Positions 15,891-24,167 of a stretch of 64,000 bases of DNA are shown here, piece by piece. A program made the position numbers and the translations under genes. This DNA is from Paenibacillus solani (lineage in GTDB: Bacteria; Bacillota; Bacilli; Paenibacillales; Paenibacillaceae): positions 194,244 to 258,243 of the forward strand of contig NZ_LIUT01000006.1 of assembly GCF_001277345.1 (NCBI RefSeq), written 5' to 3'. Under the pieces are notes generated by a model. The model did no database searches. It was not told the origin of the DNA and saw nothing but the letters and a program-made list of their open reading frames with translations. Numbering within the stretch: the stretch's first letter is position 1; every line of letters begins with the position of its first letter.

Positions 15891-16763
15891 ATGGGCACAA
15901 CCGACAAGTCAGAGCATGCCGTCCTACTCAAGCATGTTTATTACGGACAGGGCTGTACGAATGTGCTCAAGGATGTCTCCCTGGCAATTCCTCATGGTCA
16001 GTGGGTATGTATTGCAGGAAGAAACGGGGCGGGCAAGTCCACGCTGATTCGGCTTCTGAACGGACTGCTTCTGATGACCCGAGGACGCATTCTAATTGAT
16101 GGAGTGGAACAAAACGGCTGCACCCTGGGTGAGATACGCCGTCATATCGGTATGGTGTTTGCCAATCCCGACGATCAGTTTGTCGGTCTGACTGTAGAGG
16201 ATGACATTGCGTTTGGTTTGGAAAATCTGTGCCTGAACCGTGAGGAAATGGAGCAGCGGATTCGGTTGTATGCGGAGCGATTGGACATTGTTCATCTACG
16301 GCATCGACACCCGGCAACGCTGTCCGGAGGACAGAAGCAGCGGGCGGCGATTGCTGCCGTGCTGGCAATGGAGCCTGCCATCATCGTGCTGGATGAAGCA
16401 GCCTCCATGCTCGACGAGATGGCAAAGCGAGACCTGCTGGATCTGATGCGGGCCATGCATGACGAGGGCAGGTACACGATCATATCCGTCACCCATGACG
16501 TGGAGGAGATGGCCGAGGCTGACCGGATGATCGTGCTGGATGACGGGATGATCGCGGCGGACGGCAGTCCCGGAGAACTGCTGTTGCAGGAAGAGTTGCT
16601 CGAGCATTGCAGGCTGAAGGCTCCATTTGCCCTCCAGCTATGCCGGGAGCTGAAGGCGCGGGGGATCGATATCGGCGAGCTGGTTAGGGAGAAGGAGGTG
16701 CTGGAAGCGTTATGGGCATATCATTCGAAGAGGTATCTTACTGCTACCGGGACCGGGGGATGA
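15891..16763 (+). CDS. ecfA1: Energy-coupling factor transporter ATPase EcfA1
   Basis: A 290-residue ABC ATPase. Walker A is GRNGAGKST (43-51), the Q-loop NPDDQFVGLT, the signature LSGGQKQR and Walker B IIVLDEAAS, with the switch histidine in VTHDVEEM. With EcfA2 and EcfT it forms the energy-coupling module that drives vitamin-type S-components. AAGGAGG stands nine bases before the ATG. It follows eetB by 14 bases and overlaps ecfA2 by 52. In Listeria an ECF module with the EcfT-type subunit FmnA moves flavin to the outside for extracellular electron transfer; the same use is inferred here. No RibU-like S-component is encoded in the window. Confidence 0.92.
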   Translation: MGTTDKSEHAVLLKHVYYGQGCTNVLKDVSLAIPHGQWVCIAGRNGAGKSTLIRLLNGLLLMTRGRILIDGVEQNGCTLGEIRRHIGMVFANPDDQFVGLTVEDDIAFGLENLCLNREEMEQRIRLYAERLDIVHLRHRHPATLSGGQKQRAAIAAVLAMEPAIIVLDEAASMLDEMAKRDLLDLMRAMHDEGRYTIISVTHDVEEMAEADRMIVLDDGMIAADGSPGELLLQEELLEHCRLKAPFALQLCRELKARGIDIGELVREKEVLEALWAYHSKRYLTATGTGG

Positions 16764-17569
16764 CCCCCATTTTGGGCCTCGATGGTTTTCATCTGAAGCT
16801 GGAAGAAGGCCGAATGATTGCCGTCCTCGGTGCGCCGGGCTCGGGCAAATCGACGTTCCTCCAGCATTTGAATGGATTAATCCGGGCGGATGAGGGTGTG
16901 ATTCGCATACTGGACTATCGCCTCGATTCAGCTGAGAAGGGCAAAATTCCGGCCAGTCTGCGGCAAAGAGTCGGCCTGGTGTTTCAATATCCCGAGCTGC
17001 AGCTGTTTGAAGAGACAGTGGAGAAGGATTTATTGTTCGGGCCGCTTAATTTCGGGCGGAGCAAGGACGAGGCTGCCGAAGCGGTCCGCAGGGCGGCTTC
17101 CTTCGTCGGCTTGGATGAGGAGCTGCTAGCGCAGAGTCCCTTCAAGCTCAGCTCGGGTCAGATGCGCAAAGCGGCCGTGGCCGCGGTATTGGCGGCTGAT
17201 CCCGAGATTCTCGCCTTGGATGAGCCTACGGCTTCTCTCGATCCAGCCAGTCGCGAGGATTTGATGCAGCGGCTGCACGGATTAACGAGGGGCCAAGGCA
17301 AGACCGTTCTCATCGTCACCCACCGGCTCGAGGAAGTTGCAGCCTATGCGGATGAATTCGTTGTGATCAAGGACGGCAGAGTCATATTTCATGGAACGGC
17401 TCGGGAACTGGTGCACCGTCAGGAGGTACTGGAGCATGCGGGACTGATGGCTCCATCGTCTATGCGGATGGCGGGCAAGCTGGCAGCTCAGCTTGGAGTA
17501 CAGCCTGCGGAGATGCCGGCGGATGCAGCGGCGCTGGCAGATTGGTACGCAGGACAGCTTGAATTGTAG
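16712..17569 (+). CDS. ecfA2: Energy-coupling factor transporter ATPase EcfA2
   Basis: A 285-residue ABC ATPase, second of the pair. Walker A is GAPGSGKST, the Q-loop FQYPELQLFEETV, the signature LSSGQMRK and Walker B ILALDEPTAS; VTHRLEEV carries the switch histidine. The Q-loop with YPE and the ELQLF sequence is typical of EcfA2. The start overlaps the end of ecfA1 by 52 bases, so translation is coupled. It pairs with EcfA1 as a heterodimer under EcfT. Confidence 0.92.
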   Translation: MGISFEEVSYCYRDRGMTPILGLDGFHLKLEEGRMIAVLGAPGSGKSTFLQHLNGLIRADEGVIRILDYRLDSAEKGKIPASLRQRVGLVFQYPELQLFEETVEKDLLFGPLNFGRSKDEAAEAVRRAASFVGLDEELLAQSPFKLSSGQMRKAAVAAVLAADPEILALDEPTASLDPASREDLMQRLHGLTRGQGKTVLIVTHRLEEVAAYADEFVVIKDGRVIFHGTARELVHRQEVLEHAGLMAPSSMRMAGKLAAQLGVQPAEMPADAAALADWYAGQLEL

Positions 17570-17604
17570 GAAGGGCAAAGCTTAAGGTGAAGGGGGAAGC
17601 GAGG

Positions 17605-18396
17605 ATGAAGCGAAAGATCATCTTGGGCCGCTATATGGAAGGTGACTCGTGGATTCACCGTCTGGACCCGCGTGCCAAGACAGCTGCCATGCCGCTGTTT
17701 ATGGTTGCCGTGTTTCTGGTAGATGGATATGCGGGGGTGCTGGCGCTGCTGCTATTCACGGCCGTGGTAATTCGGGCTACGGGTATCCCGTACCGCTATT
17801 ACTTCAGAGCCATGAAGCCGCTGATGTTTCTGCTGCTGTTCATCCTGGCATTTCACATCCTGTATGATGCTGGCGGCGGGAAACTGCTGGATGTGGGCGC
17901 CTTCAAGGTGTATGCCGGCGGATTGGAAAAAGGTATCGTGTCCGCTTCACGTATGGCGCTGTTCATTATGCTGGCTGCGGTGATGACCTTCACGACCCAG
18001 CCGGAGCAGCTGGCCCAGGGACTGGGCAGCCTCCTGCGGCCGCTGACCTATATCGGCGTGCCGACTGATCGTTTGGTGCTGATGCTCGGCATTGCCCTCC
18101 GGTTCATTCCGACCATCTTCGAGGAAGCTGAGCGGCTGTGGAAGGCACAGCAGTCCAGAGGACTGGACTTGTCGTCGCAGCCGCTGAAGGAGAAGGCACG
18201 GCTGATCATCGCCCTGCTGGTGCCTGTAACGACAGGCGCGTTCCGGCGAGCTATCGGGCTTGCCGATTCCATGGAAGCCCGAGGCTTCCGGCTGGGTGCG
18301 CCGCGAAGCAGGTATCGGGTCCATGTATGGAAGCGGGCGGATACGCTGTTTATTGCGTTGTTCCTGCTGCCTGTAGCCGCAGCCGCGCTGCTGTAA
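17605..18396 (+). CDS. ecfT: Energy-coupling factor transmembrane protein EcfT (FmnA-like role)
   Basis: A 263-residue membrane protein of the CbiQ/EcfT family with about five membrane helices (for example MPLFMVAVFLVDGYAGVLAL). The two coupling-helix motifs with alanine-arginine-glycine are seen as QQSRGL and SMEARGF, which contact the two ATPases. The ATG at 17605 is eight bases behind GGGGG and preferred to the GTG at 17587. It ends the operon. Its position in an EET locus suggests the flavin-delivery role shown for Listeria FmnA; this is inference from context. Confidence 0.9.
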   Translation: MKRKIILGRYMEGDSWIHRLDPRAKTAAMPLFMVAVFLVDGYAGVLALLLFTAVVIRATGIPYRYYFRAMKPLMFLLLFILAFHILYDAGGGKLLDVGAFKVYAGGLEKGIVSASRMALFIMLAAVMTFTTQPEQLAQGLGSLLRPLTYIGVPTDRLVLMLGIALRFIPTIFEEAERLWKAQQSRGLDLSSQPLKEKARLIIALLVPVTTGAFRRAIGLADSMEARGFRLGAPRSRYRVHVWKRADTLFIALFLLPVAAAALL

Positions 18397-18450
18397 TTTA
18401 TGGCTTGAAGGAAAGGTTATTCAGAACCAGGTGGATGAAACAGCACTAGA

Positions 18451-18579
18451 GCTTTCATTATTCTTACTAATTACATTACAAAAGACAGTGGAAGATACTA
18501 TGCTTGGGTACAAGTTGAAAAGGTAGCAACTCTGTCTGCAAATGCTGCTTATGAACCCTTCCTGCCTCATACGATTTAG
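18451..18579 (+). pseudogene. Possible 3' remnant of an unidentified gene
   Basis: A start-less open frame reads AFIILTNYITKDSGRY, then YAWVQVEKVATLSANAAY, and ends at TAG. An in-frame TGA lies a few codons upstream. The residue composition looks like real protein rather than random translation. No family could be assigned. It may be the tail of a gene lost when the AT-rich islet formed. Confidence 0.3.
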
Positions 18580-18644
18580 TCTCTATTGGCCAAGAGCGGC
18601 ATCTGCTAATGTTACACTTTAAAATTTAAACAGAATGAATATAA

Positions 18645-18687
18645 TAAAGTAAATGGAAATATATTTTTCCATTTACTTTATTTTTTG
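18645..18687 (+). terminator. AT-rich terminator behind ecfT
   Basis: TAAAGTAAATGGA and TCCATTTACTTTA form a 13-bp perfect stem followed by TTTTTTG. Confidence 0.8.
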
Positions 18688-18727
18688 TAAATAAAACACC
18701 ATGAATAGAGGAGGAGAACTTACCGAA

Positions 18728-19354
18728 TTGAAAAAAAGATATTTGATTATCATAATTACCACTGTAGTTGTCGTGTTTTCAAATCTAATACAGTTCTTTG
18801 TAGCAAACCAAATCGATAGGAACAATCCCCCTGTAACTTCTCAATGGATTTATGACAATGAATATAACTATAATGTATTTACTAATTATTCTAGTCATAT
18901 TCAAGGCGCCTATAGATTTTTAATGGAACTGGAAAATGATAAGTATATTAAACCAAATGAAGCATATTTATTATCACAGGGATATTTATTAGGCACCAGT
19001 AATGATAGTTACTCCAGCTTAGAAGTTCTGATTAGAAGTTTGGACAGCAATGAATATAATCATGAACTTAATAACATACTTGATACCAATGAAAATTTAC
19101 AAATTATGATATATAAGTTGAATAGATATTTCTTTACTCAACGAAATAACTCAAAGCTTCCTGAAAATTGGAAGGAAATAAATGTATTACTAAGGAAAAT
19201 AAATGCCCAATTAACTTCAAATTCTACTAAAGATGTAAGTTTGTATAATATTACGAGTTATCCTAAGGAGTTTGTTACGAAATCAGAATATAAGCTTACA
19301 ATTTCATCTTTAAACAAAGGAATTTCCGAAGTTATAGATTTAATTGATAATTAG
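18728..19354 (+). CDS. Uncharacterised membrane-anchored protein, AT-rich islet gene
   Basis: A 208-residue protein of no family I recognise. One N-terminal membrane helix (KRYLIIIITTVVVVFSNLI) is followed by a soluble, probably extracellular helical part rich in N, Y, E and S (YLLSQGYLLGTSNDSYSSLE). A TTG start at 18728 is chosen because GGAGGAG lies 11 bases upstream; an ATG at 18701 has no ribosome binding site. Codon choice is far more AT-rich than in the flanking genes (many AAT, ATA, TTA, TAT), a sign of recent gain. It lies between the two arms of the electron-transfer locus with no evident functional link. Confidence 0.7.
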   Translation: MKKRYLIIIITTVVVVFSNLIQFFVANQIDRNNPPVTSQWIYDNEYNYNVFTNYSSHIQGAYRFLMELENDKYIKPNEAYLLSQGYLLGTSNDSYSSLEVLIRSLDSNEYNHELNNILDTNENLQIMIYKLNRYFFTQRNNSKLPENWKEINVLLRKINAQLTSNSTKDVSLYNITSYPKEFVTKSEYKLTISSLNKGISEVIDLIDN

Positions 19355-19530
19355 ATATTCCAAATATAGAAATATAAAAAACTAACCCTCTGCACTTCAT
19401 TCTTTCAACAATCGATATTCAGGCCTCTTTTAAAGATACCAATCCTCTAATGAAACTTGCTATCTTGAAATACTGCCCAAATGCTCTGATTTTTCAAAAT
19501 ACTTGTTTAGGTTAATCTCTCTTTATGTCA

Positions 19531-19565
19531 AACAGGGATACATCCGCGATGGATGTATCCCTGTT
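19531..19565. terminator. Strong hairpin behind the pplA-ndh2-dmkB operon
   Basis: AACAGGGATACATCC and GGATGTATCCCTGTT are perfectly complementary (15 bp) around a 5-base loop. The minus-strand tail is only TTTGACATAA, so it may be a weak terminator or an mRNA-end stabiliser. It lies 25 bases behind the polyprenyl synthase stop. Confidence 0.65.
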
Positions 19566-19589
19566 CATATTTAGTCTATGGATTTTGGG

Positions 19590-20600
19590 TTAGGGCAGAA
19601 AATATTGGAGCAAGGCCTGTAAATCTTGCTGGGCCGGGTGATCGGCGAACTCACCGATCATGAGCTGGGCTTGTTCAGCGTAAGAGCGGGCAAGCTGTTC
19701 ACTCTGCTCGATTGCTGTGCTTACGGTAATATGAATGATTACATCATCCATGTCAGCCTCCGAAGAGTGGGGGCCGAGCTGCCTGATCTTCGGTGCAAGG
19801 GCAGGATCGTTCAGAGCATAGATTACGGGCAGGGTAATGTTTCCGTTTCGCAGATCAGCGCCTGCCGGCTTGCCAATCGCTTCCTTGGGCTTCGTAAAAT
19901 CGAGCAGGTCATCCTGGATTTGAAACGCCATGCCGATGGCCTCTCCGATTTGGAAGAGTCGTTCAGCAATAGGGGGATCCGCATGCGCTGCTTCCGCGCC
20001 TGCTTTCAGGCAATGGGCCATCAGCAGGGCTGTTTTGCAGCGTGTCTTCTCCAAATATTGTTCCATCGTCAGATCATAGTTGAAGCGATGATGCAGCTGA
20101 TCGTATTCACCCATGCAAAGCTCGGTTACCAGTGCTGCAAGCTCGGCTAACCGGTAGGCTTCTTCTTCAGAAACATCTTCGCTGCTCCCGTCCGGTTCGC
20201 CGTTTGAATGAGCGGCCCATTCAATGGCGCGGGCTATCATATAGTTGCCGATCTGAACAGCTGTCTGGATGTCAGTGGTCTCATGCAGGGTTGGCCTGCC
20301 GCGCCGCATATCGGATTGATCGATGATATCATCATGTACAAGCGAGGCCATGTGGAGATATTCAAGCAGTACGGCGGTTTTCATCACGGCCGAATCGTTG
20401 TCGTTATCTCCGAAGCGGCTGCCGATTACTACCATGAGCGGCCGCAGCCGCTTGCCGCCAGCGTTAATCAGATCCATGACGCTGCTTAGCACAACGGAAG
20501 GGGGAGTAAGGTCACGATCCGACGTGACCACCTCCTGGAGCAAGCGGTCGAAGGAAGCAAGATCCATTCCTATCCGGTTATGAATATTCATCTTTATCAT
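19590..20600 (-). CDS. dmkB: Polyprenyl diphosphate synthase (DmkB-like)
   Basis: A 336-residue trans-isoprenyl diphosphate synthase. The first aspartate-rich motif DDIID lies at 90-94 with RRGRPTLH behind it, and the second, DDLLD, at 230-234; GKRLRP (49-54) binds substrate. It elongates farnesyl or geranyl diphosphate to a long prenyl tail. In Listeria the EET locus carries its own synthase, DmkB, for a demethylmenaquinone pool separate from respiration. Two ATGs (20600, 20591) follow AAAGGAG at 2 and 11 bases, so the start is uncertain by three codons. It ends the operon pplA-ndh2-hepS-like-dmkB. No DmkA prenyltransferase is found in the window. Confidence 0.85.
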   Translation of the reverse strand: MIKMNIHNRIGMDLASFDRLLQEVVTSDRDLTPPSVVLSSVMDLINAGGKRLRPLMVVIGSRFGDNDNDSAVMKTAVLLEYLHMASLVHDDIIDQSDMRRGRPTLHETTDIQTAVQIGNYMIARAIEWAAHSNGEPDGSSEDVSEEEAYRLAELAALVTELCMGEYDQLHHRFNYDLTMEQYLEKTRCKTALLMAHCLKAGAEAAHADPPIAERLFQIGEAIGMAFQIQDDLLDFTKPKEAIGKPAGADLRNGNITLPVIYALNDPALAPKIRQLGPHSSEADMDDVIIHITVSTAIEQSEQLARSYAEQAQLMIGEFADHPAQQDLQALLQYFLP

Positions 20601-20625
20601 CGCTCCTTTACCCTTAGGTAACTCC

Positions 20626-21063
20626 TTATGCGCTCCGTTGCTCGAGATAGCTGCGCACTTCGTGCTTCAGCTCCTTCAGCAGGATTTCGGGTGGTACCTT
20701 TCTCAGCAGGTTCAGCTGCATGCGCTTGTGAAAAGGGAGAAGCCGGGACAGCAGCTTCCACTCCTTCCGCTTGACGGCAATGCGGTACATCAGACCAGTC
20801 AAATAGTCGCCGTCAAGCAGCATGCGCGTCAATCTCTCGTTGTCTTGCACCTGCAGTTTACCGTGCCGATCTAATGCGGTATGAATGAGCATACAGCATG
20901 CCAGCACCGTCATTTTACGGGAATAAGCAAGTTCATAAGCATTGAGCATGTCGGCGATGTCTCTCACAGGCCGATTATCCATCTCCATCCAATCGATATC
21001 CGTTCCGGAATCGATATGCGACCGAAGCAGGTCGATCGTATCTTGTAACAGCTTCATATCCAT
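20626..21063 (-). CDS. Short HepS-like (heptaprenyl diphosphate synthase component 1) protein
   Basis: A 145-residue soluble helical protein. The segment RMLLDGDYLTGLMYRIA resembles the GDYLS..YY core of HepS, the non-catalytic subunit that sets chain length together with the catalytic HepT. HepS of Bacillus subtilis is about 250 residues, so this is a much shorter version. It lies 25 bases upstream of the synthase gene and in the same operon, which fits a two-subunit prenyl synthase for the EET quinone. The similarity is judged by eye; an unrelated conserved protein cannot be excluded. Confidence 0.6.
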   Translation of the reverse strand: MDMKLLQDTIDLLRSHIDSGTDIDWMEMDNRPVRDIADMLNAYELAYSRKMTVLACCMLIHTALDRHGKLQVQDNERLTRMLLDGDYLTGLMYRIAVKRKEWKLLSRLLPFHKRMQLNLLRKVPPEILLKELKHEVRSYLEQRSA

Positions 21064-21184
21064 CTTAATTGACTCCTTCCGGAAGGCTCGTGTTGATTAG
21101 AGTGTACATGCAGGCGTAAACAGCTTATACTGCGAACCGATAAGGACAAAAGGATAGGCAATACTTACATTGAATAGTGGACGT

Positions 21185-23056
21185 TTAGTCCGTGTATACG
21201 TACCATCGCTTGACGAGCGGTATTCGTTTCCATACCTTCTTCAACCAAGGATACACGTAATAGTCGAGCCCGAATGTGCTGCCGGATCCACCGATTAAAG
21301 CAATGCCTGCGGCCAGATACCATAGCATTTCGTTAGGCGCCATTCCCGATACCCAGACCATGGCACCCATGGCAACGCTGACTACAGCAGCAGGTGCCGT
21401 GAACAATCCGATGATGAGCAGAATGCCGACAACCAGCTCGGCCAGTACCATCGAGGTCTGAAATACGTAAGCGAGCGAAGTATAGCCGCCGTCGCCAGTG
21501 TAGAACATCAGGTTCATGGACCAATCGACGATCGATTTCATGAAATCCGGCACCGGCAGAGCAGTGACCGCTTCCTGGGTGTAAGTCGATGCAGCAGATA
21601 CCACGTCAGCTGCCCCGGCACCTGCAGCATCACCGGCAGCAGAAGCTGCGCTTACGCCGTCGACGGCTTTGGCAGGAATCAGGAAGACCTTATCCGGATC
21701 GTTTATTATTTTATGAAGCTTGTCCCATCCTTGGGAGAACCACATCCATCCCGCGAAAATACGCAGCGGTACGAGCCAGAAATTCGGTGACCGTTTGGCA
21801 AGGTGTCCGCCCACGAAGCTCCGGTTGTGCCGGACGTGGAAGAACTCATGCAGCAGGTAATGGTACACTTTATTGAAGCCGCATACCTGGAACAGATAGA
21901 GCATATTGATCATATGCTTGACGAGCATGGCGGGGAAGCCGCTAAGCTTGAACATATGGTTTGGCACGCCGACGTTGGCAACCCCGTAGCGGCTGCCGAT
22001 ACAAACCATCGTACCGTGGAACGTCGGTTTATAGGATTTCATCGGCTTGTTAGATAGTTCAGCTACGATGTTATGCGCAATGACTGGAGCCGCAAGTTCG
22101 GCATTTTCCACCATTTGAGGAACGGGTGCAGCCGTGCCTTCAGGAATGTAGAAAATATTGTCCCCTACAACATATACGTTCGGATGAGCAGGGACTTGCA
22201 GCTTGTCGTTAGTCAGAATCCGTTTGCGTCCTTTTTGCTCGACATCCATGCTGCCTACAACGTCAGAACCTTCAACACCTGCAGTCCAGATGACAGTTCT
22301 GGATTTGATGTCGCTGCCGCCGACAGTAACGCCGTCCGGCTTCACTTCCGTAATCTTGGAGCCTGTAATGATATTGACGTTCAATTTGCGCAGCCGCTTC
22401 TCAGCTTTGCGTATTAATGGTTCAGGCAAAATCGGCAGGATCTTGTCAACCATATCGGCTACGTGAAGGGTAACTTCACTCGGATCTACATGGAACTCCT
22501 TGCATAATTGCTGAGTGAATTCTGCCAGCTCACCGATCATCTCCACACCGGTGAATCCGCCGCCGACCACGACAAAGGTCAGCATTTCCTTACGGACTTG
22601 TGGATCACGCTGAAGGACCGCTTTACGGAACATGTTTAAGGTGTGTTCCTTCAGGCGTACCGCATCTTCATAGGACCATAGAGTAAAAGCGTTTTGATCA
22701 GCGCCCGGAATACCGAAAAAGGTAGGCTTGCTGCCGGTTCCGATAACCAGATAGTCATAATGATAGGTTTGTTTATCACCGCTAAGCGTTTGACCTTCAA
22801 AGTCAATGCCGCCGATTTCATCCAGCACCACATCTACATTGCGGAACCCGGAGAACACTTTCTTCAGGTCAATTTTGATGGAATCTTCCTCGACCCGGTT
22901 AGCGGCCACTTCATGCAGTTCAGTCAGCAGGGTATGATACGGCTTGCGGTCAATGAGTGTTATCCGCAAATCCTTCTGTTTGCGCAGTCGTTTAGCCAGC
23001 TTCTTGGCGGTAAGAATACCGCCATATCCGCCGCCCAGCACGATAATCTGTTTCAT
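21185..23056 (-). CDS. ndh2: Type II NADH dehydrogenase with C-terminal membrane domain (Ndh2 of the EET pathway)
   Basis: A 623-residue protein, far longer than ordinary Ndh (about 400). Residues 1-400 are a two-dinucleotide-fold oxidoreductase: FAD motif VLGGGYGG near the start, NADH motif FVVVGGGFTGVEM near 165, and the late FAD segment VYVVGDNIFYIP. Residues from about 425 onwards are membrane segments of DoxX-like character (FAGWMWFSQGWDKLH, VLAELVVGILLIIGLF, ELLW-type end helices) with an alanine-rich linker. This membrane extension is the hallmark of Listeria Ndh2, which feeds NADH electrons to the EET quinone. The gene is 47 bases behind pplA in the same operon. Confidence 0.9.
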   Translation of the reverse strand: MKQIIVLGGGYGGILTAKKLAKRLRKQKDLRITLIDRKPYHTLLTELHEVAANRVEEDSIKIDLKKVFSGFRNVDVVLDEIGGIDFEGQTLSGDKQTYHYDYLVIGTGSKPTFFGIPGADQNAFTLWSYEDAVRLKEHTLNMFRKAVLQRDPQVRKEMLTFVVVGGGFTGVEMIGELAEFTQQLCKEFHVDPSEVTLHVADMVDKILPILPEPLIRKAEKRLRKLNVNIITGSKITEVKPDGVTVGGSDIKSRTVIWTAGVEGSDVVGSMDVEQKGRKRILTNDKLQVPAHPNVYVVGDNIFYIPEGTAAPVPQMVENAELAAPVIAHNIVAELSNKPMKSYKPTFHGTMVCIGSRYGVANVGVPNHMFKLSGFPAMLVKHMINMLYLFQVCGFNKVYHYLLHEFFHVRHNRSFVGGHLAKRSPNFWLVPLRIFAGWMWFSQGWDKLHKIINDPDKVFLIPAKAVDGVSAASAAGDAAGAGAADVVSAASTYTQEAVTALPVPDFMKSIVDWSMNLMFYTGDGGYTSLAYVFQTSMVLAELVVGILLIIGLFTAPAAVVSVAMGAMVWVSGMAPNEMLWYLAAGIALIGGSGSTFGLDYYVYPWLKKVWKRIPLVKRWYVYTD

Positions 23057-23103
23057 GCGAATCTCCCCTCAAGGCATAGTTGTCTTATATGGATCGCTGG
23101 TGC

Positions 23104-24006
23104 TTATTTCGCGCCTTCAAGTGCTTTTGCTGCCAATTCTACAAATCCGCTGACATGGATGGACACACTGGAAATCGCATCGGTTTTTCCATCTTCACTT
23201 GTGACGATGGCTTGCGGATCTTGTTTTTCAATCAGATACTGCTCGGCTTGATGTGCTTGCTCATGCCATTCGGATTGAGCTCCGCCGTTCTTCATGCCGT
23301 ATTCACCGGATTTGGAACGGGTAACCTTGTCGGTACCGCCGTCTTTATGAATGCCGTTCCAACTTACAGCGACGATCTTGCCGTTGATAACGGTAATGTC
23401 GACGGTTTCTTTCCAGCCCGAGTTAGCGTCGAAGTCAGCTGCTTCCGCATGATAGTTGCCATCTTTGTATGCTCCTGCCTCAACAGGACCTGCTGTCAGC
23501 GCTTTGGCTGCCAGCTCTGTAAATCCGCTGACATGGATGGATACGCCGGACACGGCATCCGTGTAGCCCTCGCCATTCACATTTAAGCCGTCAATGGATT
23601 GCTGAGCCACAAGATACTCCTCCATTTTGGCTGCCTGCTCATGCCATTCCGCTTGAGCACCGCCTTTTTCCTTCATGCCGTAAAGGCCTTTTTCGGAAGC
23701 AGTCTTTTTGTCCAGGCCGCCGTCTTTATGAAGTCCATCCCAGTTGGCACTGACGATTTTACCGCCTTCAACTTTAATGGCTACGAGTTCCTTCCAGCCG
23801 GAGTCTTCTGCATATTCGCCTTCAGCGTAGTATAATCCGTCTTGGAGATTTGCCCCTTCTTGTGCCGCATTTTCTGTGTTATCTGTGTTCTGACTCTCTG
23901 CTTGCTTATCTGTATTAACCGGTTCCTTGTCGCCGTTGCCCCCGCAACCTGCCAGCAGTACAAATATCAGCATGACGGAAAGAGATAGAGAGAGTGTCCT
24001 TTTCAT
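23104..24006 (-). CDS. pplA: FMN-binding surface lipoprotein with two flavinylation domains (PplA-like)
   Basis: A 300-residue lipoprotein: signal peptide with lipobox LLAGC (C21), a polar linker to about 55, and two FMN_bind repeats (about 56-172 and 178-298) that share DSGWKE/NSGWKE, the GLHKDGG/GIHKDGG segment and QAEWHEQA/QSEWHEQA. The attachment motifs are DAVSGVS (S156) and DAISSVS (S282), with serine where Listeria PplA has threonine. ApbE-type transferase would attach FMN there, so electrons can leave the cell through the wall. AGGAGG precedes the ATG. It heads the operon with ndh2, the hepS-like gene and dmkB, behind FNR boxes. Confidence 0.92.
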   Translation of the reverse strand: MKRTLSLSLSVMLIFVLLAGCGGNGDKEPVNTDKQAESQNTDNTENAAQEGANLQDGLYYAEGEYAEDSGWKELVAIKVEGGKIVSANWDGLHKDGGLDKKTASEKGLYGMKEKGGAQAEWHEQAAKMEEYLVAQQSIDGLNVNGEGYTDAVSGVSIHVSGFTELAAKALTAGPVEAGAYKDGNYHAEAADFDANSGWKETVDITVINGKIVAVSWNGIHKDGGTDKVTRSKSGEYGMKNGGAQSEWHEQAHQAEQYLIEKQDPQAIVTSEDGKTDAISSVSIHVSGFVELAAKALEGAK

Positions 24007-24028
24007 TCTGTTTTTCCTCCTATTAATT

Positions 24029-24044
24029 TGTGAATTAGTTCACA
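24029..24044. promoter_or_regulatory. Perfect FNR box downstream of the pplA start point
   Basis: TGTGA-N6-TCACA (10 of 10 conserved bases), embedded in the longer palindrome TTTGTGAAT-TAG-TTCACAAAT-like repeat. Its centre lies about 18 bases downstream of the predicted transcription start at 24055, where binding would hinder rather than help transcription. Confidence 0.7.
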
Positions 24045-24054
24045 AATATGTTCT

Positions 24055-24104
24055 TGAGTTCATTGTAGTCTTTAATCGTATTGTTATCGGTGAAAAAAAT
24101 CACA
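24055..24104 (-). promoter_or_regulatory. Predicted Fnr-activated (class II) promoter of pplA
   Basis: On the minus strand a 9-of-10 FNR box, TGTGA-N6-TCACC (24104-24089), is centred 41.5 bases before the start predicted from TACAAT (24067-24062). There is no good -35 box, as expected for an activator-dependent promoter. Spacing and boxes are seen; regulation is inferred. Confidence 0.65.
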
Positions 24105-24167
24105 ATCGGCATCGATCCAACCAAGCTCAGGAGAGTTATGCTATTGCCTTATGAAGAGGTCATGAGG

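Larger units (their letters stand above)
18397..18727. other. Intergenic region behind ecfT with gene remnant and terminator
   Basis: The composition turns AT-rich. It holds the remnant at 18451-18579 and the AT-rich terminator at 18645-18687. No intact gene is seen. Confidence 0.6.
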
